Source: Victivallales bacterium
GTDB lineage: Bacteria; Verrucomicrobiota; Lentisphaeria; Oligosphaerales; Oligosphaeraceae
DNA length: 12,953 nt
Assembly (NCBI GenBank): GCA_017431185.1
Contig: JAFRLP010000205.1
Span: 1-12,953, forward strand
Direction of reading: 5' to 3'
The notes beneath the pieces are model-generated. The model made no database searches, was not told the origin of the DNA, and saw nothing but the letters and a program-made list of their open reading frames with translations. The translations under genes and the position numbers were made by a program. Shown piece after piece: positions 10,701-12,953 of the stretch (the stretch's first letter is position 1; each line of letters begins with the position of its first letter).

Positions 10701-12638
10701 AAGTCCGCCGCCAGAAACAAGATTCTCCGAAGTTCCTTCCTGGAACGGCAGGATTTGCCGGACTGGTTGCGTGAATTGTATGGCGAGATAACCGACTGCG
10801 CCCTGGTGCTGCAGAACACAGTCAGCCGCGGCATCCGTGTGCTGGCCGCCAACGACATGCTCAAGGCGCTTCGCCAGGCCAGTGAGGAACTGGATGTGGA
10901 CAACCCGCAGCGCATATTCTATCAAAACGCATACAGGAACGAGGGGCATGATGCCACCGTGAAACTGGAGGGGTTCGGATACGGCGCCTTGAACGGCTGG
11001 TTCACCGACCGCAATACTGCGGCGATGCTGGCCGACTATTCGGGGCAAGGCCGGGAGGTCATGCTGCTGTGGAAGAAGTTCATCAGCCTGTCTCGCGCCG
11101 CCAAGACAGCCTACAACGTTCCCACTCATTTCCGAAATATCCTGGGCAACCTTGTGTTCGCCGCGAACGACGGAATGATTTTCCGCCCGACATGGTACAG
11201 GAACTGGGCCAGAGCCTTTGCCATGCTGCTCTCCGATAGCCCGGATGCCGTCCGGGAACGCCGCCACCTCATGGAGTTGGGGCTCATCGGTTCAGGTGCG
11301 CACGCCGAGGAGTTTTCCCAGACCGTGCGAGACGCATTCGGAACGCCGGATGTCCTTAATTTTCCTGGCCGCAAGATTCTCTCCTCATTCGTCGGCGGTG
11401 ACAGCCGTGCGATGGAATTCGCCTATGCTCTGGAGGACAATGTGTTCAGGGTCGCCAGTTTCTACACACGGACTGCCGACGATGGTCTGACAGAGGATGC
11501 TGCAGTCGCCAATGTGCGGCGGCTCTATCCAACCTATGACCAGGCTCCTGCGGTCATAGACCAGTGGCGGAGGTACAATCCGCTCGCGCCGGACTTCATG
11601 GCCTTCCGCTTCGAGTCTCTCCGATGCATGGCGAATTCGGTTGCCGACGCATGGAAGGCCATAAAAAGCGGTGAAATGAAGGAGGCCACTCTGCGCGTCA
11701 GTGGCGTGCTGGCCTCGCTTTCCCTGGCGCTCGGCGTATTCGGCACGTCTGTCGGCGGCTTCCTCGGCGGATTCGGAAAGGACGACGATGAGAAGGACGC
11801 CGCCCGAATGGATGGCGAGGAACTCGACGCCCTGCGGCTGCTGCTTCCCTCCTATCGCCAGGACAACACCGTTTTGGCCTGGCGGGACGGTGCGCATATC
11901 CGTTATGTGGATCTGGGATATATCTATCCCTACGAGCAATGGCCGCTTGCATGGAACATCCTCACTGCCAGGGGCCGCACTGCCGACGACCGCCTGACGG
12001 ACATGTTCAAGAGAGTATGCGGAAACTACCTCATCGGCAACATGGCCGGCGATTCGATCATGGATCTGATGCGCAACCGGACGACCTATGGCCAGCAGGT
12101 CTGGGACAACTTTGATCCGATTTGGATCAAGGCTGCCAAAGGATTTGGCCACCTCGGACAGGCGCTTGTCCCGTCCATGTTCACCTTCGGCGCCCGGTCT
12201 CTCAAACTAGCCCTCTCGGAGGAGGATTCCATAGTCGATGCCCATGGCAACATCACCTCAGCCGGGACTGAGGCACTGCGCATGGCACTTCCGTACCGTG
12301 TCTATCAGTTTGACCCCGCAGTGGCCTACACGCGCCGGATGCGTTCTCTGGCCGCCCAGGTCCGGGAGGAAAAGGCCAAGGCCAATGTGGCCTGGAGGCG
12401 CTGGCATGACGGATACATTACCAGGGATGCCGCCGAGTCGGAGATTGAACGCACCAGGAGCATATTTGCCGATTCCAGGCTGCTCAAGCAGCTTCATTTC
12501 ACGGACAATGCCGGACGAATACTCGGACTGGACTTCGACCGCCGGTTCCAGTTGCTAAAGGAAGCCGGGTTCTCCATCGACGAGGCGGAGCGGATTCTTA
12601 CAGTAAGGCCATTGGCATATACATTGCCAGAGCAATAA
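1752..12638 (+). CDS. Giant polyvalent protein: ParB-like, DarB-type methylase-helicase, zincin, nuclease, second methylase
   Basis: The frame runs 3,628 codons from TTG 1752 to TAA 12636-12638. TTG has no ribosome binding site and the frame is open back to 1689, so the true N-terminus is missing or unknown. Domains by residue, from TTG: about 10-165 DdrB-like ParB fold; 165-375 helical; 394-530 acidic repeats; 620-800 N6-adenine methyltransferase (EPTAGTG 651-657, NPPF 728-731); 878-940 acidic linker; 1000-1600 Strawberry-notch helicase (Walker A GDGTGAGKGR 1039-1048, DEAH 1178-1181, SAT 1211-1213, QTLGRVHR 1560-1567); 1910-1950 DarB-like GNL segment; 2150-2260 zincin (HEAAVH 2172-2177); 2350-2445 barnase-like nuclease; 2510-2660 second methyltransferase (DAGTGLG 2547-2553); 2690-3080 helical; 3080-3420 LPD38-like with a hydrophobic stretch 3314-3342. 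Known relatives are phage and plasmid proteins, some injected with DNA (P1 DarB blocks restriction). A defence-countering role is inferred. Confidence 0.9.
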   Translation: MPDGAVLAVVDLASPDVLWSDRGDRRYPMDLAQNRQMTSERELTIQKMAGDFNPERVLSTSGTYEGVPTAAVLDGSLVVLIGSTRTAAADTAYGKGTAGDLKARTMQWAGEHGFKFDGEAPARPMLMRILPAGLTHAQMSEIVQKGNQSPQQAQTAAKDVDNDARVLAEHLEELLPLLRPTDSADFISGANVSFAQRFVELAGHRTGDSNARGEMTSALNRRIQNALLGYLFQGMPRERREWLMENVVADGELGDLGIKNAIGGLVDRIGGLLRLEQDNRQYSLVGELQSAVDNLATFRQRLANHGVTSASDYLQGDPLLDAMDAQIDRPAEMSRSAQAIFLRLANAKFRKAVRDFFDAYLDEVSKQVRPEEDLFGTGPQNKFQLLARLTGEDVSEQQKAEEPVAKKAEEKAGEKTGEQTAVPAGNETVQTSVESTTEQPKTEDAEEKETKARTTEEKSQEKAAVPAGNETVQTPEEATTEQPKKEGAKEKGAKASTDEGKSEEQTSVSAENADETAQAAAEPPAVKAVEFEPTDKRLEELANVFAEPGLTPQIRAARLSRLAREWGTDQKSVEEWSEYCIARMVHDLQRQDIPLEEKWRRVLAIYQGQPALATRTSTSVVNQAYSTPAPLAWILGNRIGLNNSGAGIVYEPTAGTGMLVAATSGASLYLNEIDPRRRKILRRSDADFLRTPGVFSQAQVTGEDARTFVPNAKGSMPRQLIADFVVANPPFDTAPPLSADGFRLTKLDHQIAANALNVLRPEGRAFLIVGANLMKTGLNKGQATLADKVFMNFLYSHFNVQDNLILSGDLYRKQGASFPLRVFTINGRKKYSGEMTTAPLHPDMLHSWEEVHDRLIEPWNPYARDNAQGQHLHQAWDEFDYELQEQSDASSVDDNGVLEEATETQQEQSVEEEAIPKTKEQEQTVQEKAGQEGDKVRSANPAPTQVRPGSELPGGRYRKYTSAAQVKDGGMAVDSWLAMQQAQAQAAFLENNGDPAEFVKSRLGIASDKELSRFFLSHQVDGIALAISKMEKGGAMVIGDGTGAGKGRLQAGVMRWAIRNGRIPVFATVSAPLFTDMYFDGMDVGQEFRPVIFADATQGSIVNRRADGQVIQQVQTQKERERLIGIMVDRVAKGKPLADDMPNAVFITYSQLNSKGIGPQLTQLLRIRDTGKAVFVLDEAHTAAGMNGNKPTNTNRQLSTAIANSPVLFSSATFSKRPELLAFYAPALLEGTDIDPKDLPKVLHRGGLPLLQFFTQAMAQSGAYRRVEKALDGVEIRMDTIGEENIGALKAAYDHAADILRRMMAMSRKIHVEGAQSGDVMATTDETTKAESASTFVSQVHNVINTILLAAKTDAAADEAVRAFREGRKPVIVVTSTGEARLQQRMSSGNLQAGSHISYSFADYMQDVLDELFDLPIESQSGNGVVRVQLDPEEFKLGGEYSRIQSLIRNNLSNVPWKGSPVDAIRDRLAKAGVRAGEISGRGLGVDYSGEQPTLAMRDANDRDRNEAIRKFNSGELDCLIINAAGSTGISLHASETFTDQRQRELLMVQPSLDITVVMQTLGRVHRVGSVVPPVIRFLSTPLMAEKRAMQIMAGKLRTLSAGTTADARSAVDVGEDILDRYGDEAASSWFYDHPTAVDEMEWILPEGFDSRRVSMRMLLGHLRVLSDSRQAVILNELLSRRHDIQEYWKSLGMDEAAPRDFGEDGIELLSEEELAPATGTGPLNSALLLRKVRVVEKHKGLLWKDLKAQGEKAYRWESPLALSEELQNNYSADLSTIEWASEVIGDLLGNAYFVNFGKPGQNAVGVFTDIKFDVPKDQDQESKEKAELLNVCKLRFEYLPSEDSELSAAKVWIPLSQLVNSADELIYRKLGMPAYLNGVWLERTTGREQDFMKDADPAVFFDGKPIVRNAVRYLACGNLIKAFKDVGRTGRMVNLRMGDSGELAYLLPKSWQTKDMIHDPRKDLKTARAAYDYALSSTKGGQPEYLFDKTGQLMLYVGRDGEKVVWYLSTRKEGRKASPYATDTSLTRIAGDFISSNRGKTWRTQAVMEGPAANRLRDVMNYLYAHGNMLHEKSESDNPYIFYRRAKGDEAGVDAEELRNAVPTMGFVCPIVITEGDDGLPYPLRQRMIQERTSGREWTGWKGFYDEETSTVYINADAHDTMEDARETLLHEAAVHHGLRAFFRSEKALHGFLDMASERLFYIRQAAMNKEAAGLEHYAAIEEAVADVAEDSRAKSVWERIAAWLKDAFAGLFRMVAGTELPSDTWLRQVLKDAAQAAREHRFTPFTGGMLFNLKQDLAKAQSRRIDLGLNDDFSPKRREEIRHGAAQTFAAMRELADGSHSVPLERPEIGEIQYDLGRTGSRGYGLLHIVEQRMKKNGYSLEEAAEVAVRTGLSAVLGVEEKAYFNKHLYAHGGVRAVVAFDNELSRPVITGFVVGTDATNMKGEDGRQMPHVRSDGLQDSFPRIGSEETGASQNENNTRVTVTDADFMRKLSKALKKAIGKLETEYNIMLSDGMSSSIAPTEIDRYGKFAEMLLQEGFNGTLLDAGTGLGAVVLREYGFSIDRTKAWDKGYNRDFHLREAIRESYDAVLADRFLEGVPLSDRADVLSDLASRVAPGGRLLVSGNDAKALREYVTRQLGQEWTVSEAPAASGFQVIATCAGQRNITAATHGKIFVRDGDRQARRRRLAILDRLLETPMTEWVKKNFFWGERRGNVQPIVNRLLQRMKGRIASDMEGLRVLVKRINDNFTAIGDKKIADELHHDLNGFLAGRDLSQNTLQLTTKDANARELVDAFREGRRLIDDLSLRMLHEMGDLLPHGLTLTISNNLGHYTLRAYEKFLNPNYRPTEEVVKRAQRAVKAELMDDVLRVIDAAYNVKLPATHRDYALAYVAGETDETGMADLPERTARRLMHLREQLHRAIELTNDAVQVTLENSIDDAGHDVLILDYAADNERLNATAQGVVDYLLSKDVESPDSGLYQGKSAARNKILRSSFLERQDLPDWLRELYGEITDCALVLQNTVSRGIRVLAANDMLKALRQASEELDVDNPQRIFYQNAYRNEGHDATVKLEGFGYGALNGWFTDRNTAAMLADYSGQGREVMLLWKKFISLSRAAKTAYNVPTHFRNILGNLVFAANDGMIFRPTWYRNWARAFAMLLSDSPDAVRERRHLMELGLIGSGAHAEEFSQTVRDAFGTPDVLNFPGRKILSSFVGGDSRAMEFAYALEDNVFRVASFYTRTADDGLTEDAAVANVRRLYPTYDQAPAVIDQWRRYNPLAPDFMAFRFESLRCMANSVADAWKAIKSGEMKEATLRVSGVLASLSLALGVFGTSVGGFLGGFGKDDDEKDAARMDGEELDALRLLLPSYRQDNTVLAWRDGAHIRYVDLGYIYPYEQWPLAWNILTARGRTADDRLTDMFKRVCGNYLIGNMAGDSIMDLMRNRTTYGQQVWDNFDPIWIKAAKGFGHLGQALVPSMFTFGARSLKLALSEEDSIVDAHGNITSAGTEALRMALPYRVYQFDPAVAYTRRMRSLAAQVREEKAKANVAWRRWHDGYITRDAAESEIERTRSIFADSRLLKQLHFTDNAGRILGLDFDRRFQLLKEAGFSIDEAERILTVRPLAYTLPEQ
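1779..2246 (+). other. DdrB-like ParB-superfamily domain of the giant protein
   Basis: Residues about 10-165 follow the DdrB/ParB pattern of polyvalent proteins: an AQNRQMTSE segment where relatives have a Q-x-R stretch, FNPERVL, EGVPTAAVLDGSLVVLIG, then the TAAADTAYGKG helix, MLMRILP, and QKGNQSPQQAQ where relatives have an SN-type stretch. The usual GNGR motif reads GSTR here, with the arginine kept. The family is related to ParB nucleases and is thought to act on DNA ends or bind nucleic acid; activity of this copy is open. The helical region to about residue 375 matches the normal DdrB extension. Confidence 0.7.
3009..3335 (+). repeat. 43-residue (129-bp) tandem repeat in acidic linker
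   Basis: Three head-to-tail units of 129 bases begin at 3009, 3138 and 3267. The first two are close copies: bases 3010-3044 and 3139-3173 are identical. The third is degenerate and stops at about 3335. Each unit encodes VPAGNETVQT, then TTEQPK and a run of E and K. The product is a charged, low-complexity, probably disordered spacer between the ParB-like part and the methyltransferase. A less regular acidic linker recurs at about 4383-4560 between methyltransferase and helicase. Confidence 0.9.
3609..4260 (+). other. N6-adenine DNA methyltransferase domain
   Basis: Residues about 620-836 of the giant protein carry the ordered motifs of a gamma-type N6-adenine methyltransferase: YSTPAP (625-630), the SAM-binding motif I EPTAGTG (651-657), the motif II acid in LNEIDPRR, GEDARTF, and the catalytic motif IV ADFVVANPPF with NPPF at 728-731. 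All key residues are intact, so activity is plausible. In P1 DarB a methyltransferase likewise precedes the helicase. Its target sequence cannot be told. Confidence 0.85.
4750..6560 (+). other. Strawberry-notch-type SF2 helicase domains
   Basis: Residues about 1000-1600 hold two RecA-like lobes. Lobe 1 has HQVDGIALA, Walker A GDGTGAGKGR (1039-1048, lysine 1046), FATVSAPLF, the Walker B box VLDEAH with DEAH at 1178-1181, and SSATFSK (SAT at 1211-1213). Lobe 2 runs from about 1365, with INAAGSTGISLHA (motif V, about 1522-1534) and QTLGRVHRVG (motif VI, 1560-1569) with both arginines. This is the AAA_34/Helicase_C_4 pair of Strawberry-notch proteins, also found in DarB. ATP-driven movement on DNA is expected. 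The downstream RYLACGNLIKAF segment (about 1912-1923) is the kind seen after the helicase in DarB relatives. Confidence 0.85.
8200..8530 (+). other. Zincin-like metallopeptidase domain
   Basis: Residues 2150-2260 hold LLHEAAVHHGLRAFF, in which HEAAVH (2172-2177) fits the HExxxH variant zinc motif seen in polyvalent-protein peptidases (commonly HExxGHYGLR). A conserved acidic motif EEAVAD follows at 2223-2228 and may give the third zinc ligand. The YINADAHDTMEDA stretch before it also fits the family. Such domains may cut the giant protein itself or host proteins; this is inference. The extra residue between the histidines relative to HExxH is normal for this group. Confidence 0.65.
8790..9075 (+). 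other. Barnase/EndoU/colicin-like nuclease domain (PBECR type)
   Basis: Residues about 2348-2440 read IGEIQYDLG, then GYGLLHIVEQRM (histidine 2370) and a beta-rich C-terminal half, RAVVAFDNELSRPVITGFVVG. The layout resembles the small phage barnase-EndoU-colicin E5/D-RelE-like nuclease domains carried by polyvalent proteins, whose usual target is RNA. GC content is somewhat lower here than in the rest of the gene (about 52% over 8941-9300 by hand count). The family call is from memory of the motif and could be wrong in detail. Confidence 0.5.
9279..9740 (+). other. Second class I SAM-methyltransferase-like domain
   Basis: Residues about 2510-2660 show a Rossmann methyltransferase pattern unlike the first: LLDAGTGLGAVV (DAGTGLG 2547-2553) as motif I, SYDAVLADRFLEGVP as the post-IV strand, and VAPGGRLLVSG as motif VI. 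No DPPY or NPPF catalytic box is seen, so it is more like small-molecule, RNA or protein methyltransferases than DNA-adenine ones. Its substrate is unknown. Confidence 0.65.
10990..12010 (+). other. LPD38-like C-terminal region with hydrophobic segment
   Basis: Residues about 3080-3420 contain LSRAAKTAYNVPTHFRNILGN (RN at 3128-3129), a long helical part, then a hydrophobic, glycine-rich stretch (about 3314-3342, SGVLASLSLALGVFG) and YVDLGYIYPYEQWPL. This combination resembles the LPD38 large-polyvalent-protein domain found near the C-terminus of phage virion-associated giants. The hydrophobic stretch might insert in a membrane during DNA entry. The match is from memory; the transmembrane role is inference. 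Confidence 0.5.
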
Positions 12639-12687
12639 GGATAATGCACCTTCGCAAACATAGTTCCTTTTATCCTTGAACCTATTG

Positions 12688-12727
12688 GATTTCGATATTG
12701 ATGCCTTCGCGCACCAATATCGAAATC
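12688..12727. repeat. Perfect 13-bp inverted repeat downstream of the giant gene
   Basis: GATTTCGATATTG (12688-12700) and CAATATCGAAATC (12715-12727) are perfect inverted copies around a 14-base loop. CTTGAA (12675-12680) and TTCAAG (12728-12733) can extend the stem past a 7-base bulge. It lies 49 bases after the TAA. No T-run follows, so it is not a standard intrinsic terminator; a protein-binding site or an RNA-end stabiliser is possible. Confidence 0.85.
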
Positions 12728-12787
12728 TTCAAGTAATATTTGCATTCCTTTGCTTGGCAGGTTATATTAATACCAATGCATGGGTTT

Positions 12788-12809
12788 CTAAACCAAAACT
12801 AAACCAAAG
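12788..12809 (+). repeat. 11-bp tandem direct repeat next to attachment site
   Basis: CTAAACCAAAA (12788-12798) is followed at once by CTAAACCAAAG (12799-12809), 10 of 11 bases alike. Short direct repeats beside a tRNA core are typical arm-type integrase or excisionase sites, but this role is only inferred. Confidence 0.6.
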
Positions 12810-12865
12810 TGAAACCTATCGGAAAGAAAAAGAAAACCAGTTTTTCTACCGAAAGGTTTCACTTT
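12806..12865. repeat. Long imperfect inverted repeat beside tRNA fragment
   Basis: Left arm 12806-12831 and right arm 12841-12865 pair over about 24 positions: 12 perfect bases (AAAGTGAAACCT / AGGTTTCACTTT), one mismatch, four more, a one-base bulge, and seven A-T rich pairs. The loop has nine bases. It ends a few bases before the tRNA-like sequence, so it could be recombinase arm sites, or a terminator for transcription leaving the element. Confidence 0.85.
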
Positions 12866-12877
12866 GCAGTTGAATGC

Positions 12878-12940
12878 TTGGTTTCGAAAACCGTTGTAGG
12901 CTTTTGCCTACCCAGGGTTCGAATCCCTGTCTCTCCGCCA
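12878..12940 (+). tRNA. 3' part of tRNA-Ser(CGA), candidate attachment site
   Basis: From the anticodon arm onward the sequence is a clear class II tRNA-Ser. The anticodon loop TTCGAAA (12883-12889) carries CGA (12885-12887). A 6-bp variable arm follows, GTAGGC-TTTT-GCCTAC (12896-12911), then the T arm CAGGG-TTCGAAT-CCCTG (12913-12929), the 3' acceptor strand TCTCTCC, discriminator G and encoded CCA (12938-12940). The matching 5' strand GGAGAGA is not present upstream and the D arm is not intact, though TTGAATGC at 12870-12877 recalls its 3' half. The anticodon stem keeps three good pairs plus a T-G wobble. This is what integration into a tRNA gene leaves on one side. The T-run at 12941-12947 could end transcription of the restored tRNA. 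Confidence 0.85.
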
Positions 12941-12953
12941 TTTTTTTACCTAT

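Larger units (their letters stand above)
12639..12870. other. AT-rich non-coding end of the element
   Basis: The stretch between the giant gene and the tRNA fragment has about 36% GC (hand count over 12661-12840), far below the neighbouring gene. I see no gene with a ribosome binding site in it. It holds the two inverted repeats and the tandem repeat listed separately, which together look like recombination or regulatory sites. Confidence 0.7.
1696..12940 (+). mobile_element. Fragment of a phage or integrative element ending at tRNA-Ser
   Basis: The stretch begins where mutA sequence is lost, holds one giant polyvalent-protein gene, and ends at a 3' tRNA-Ser fragment preceded by AT-rich DNA with inverted and direct repeats. 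Polyvalent proteins of this build belong to phages and conjugative elements, and tRNA 3' ends are usual integration targets. No integrase, structural or transfer gene is present, so phage and conjugative element cannot be separated. The left edge is a breakpoint rather than a recognisable attachment site, because no tRNA fragment or direct repeat matching the right end occurs there. Only the right edge looks like a natural boundary. Confidence 0.5.

Noticed and set aside
1118..12638. A MutA-polyvalent fusion protein
   Set aside because: The two frames are out of register and a TAG at 1721 ends the mutA frame.
12676..12873. Small plus-strand frame of 65 codons at the right end
   Set aside because: It starts at TTG without a ribosome binding site and runs through both inverted repeats and the start of the tRNA-like sequence.
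12850..12940. A complete tRNA-Ser gene
   Set aside because: No 5' acceptor strand GGAGAGA and no full D arm occur upstream of the anticodon arm.

Overview
The window joins two pieces of DNA that do not obviously belong together. The left piece (about 1-1700) looks like ordinary bacterial chromosome from a GC-rich, probably anaerobic, heterotroph. It holds a LysR-family regulator on the minus strand, cut by the window edge, and a divergent gene for the small subunit of methylmalonyl-CoA mutase (mutA) on the plus strand. A cobalamin riboswitch leads mutA, which fits the B12 dependence of the enzyme. The mutA reading frame stops after 201 codons, far short of a normal small subunit (about 600-700 residues).

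The right piece (about 1700-12640) is a single open frame of more than 3,600 codons. It encodes a giant multidomain protein of the 'polyvalent protein' type known from phages and conjugative elements. In order I read: a DdrB-like ParB-superfamily domain, a helical extension, an acidic linker with 43-residue tandem repeats, an N6-adenine DNA methyltransferase domain (NPPF), a second acidic linker, a Strawberry-notch-type SF2 helicase (as in phage P1 DarB), a DarB-like post-helicase region, a zincin-like metallopeptidase, a barnase/EndoU-like nuclease, a second class I SAM methyltransferase fold, a long helical region, and an LPD38-like C-terminal region with one hydrophobic segment. The likely biology is a phage or integrative-element protein that enters a new host with the DNA and counters host defences; this is inference from family knowledge.

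The last 300 bases are AT-rich (about 36% GC by hand count over 12661-12840) and carry two strong inverted repeats and an 11-bp tandem repeat. They end in the 3' part of a tRNA-Ser(CGA) gene with no 5' half. This is the classic layout of an attachment site of a tyrosine-recombinase element, so the right edge of the element is probably at about 12870-12940.

The junction at about 1696-1740 needs caution. mutA loses its 3' two-thirds there, and the giant frame has no credible start codon or ribosome binding site and stays open upstream into the junction. Both genes are therefore cut at one point. A real rearrangement is possible, but an assembly chimera explains it equally well or better. No integrase, capsid, terminase or conjugation gene lies in the window. 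The host cannot be named from this sequence; the left and right parts may come from different replicons or organisms.
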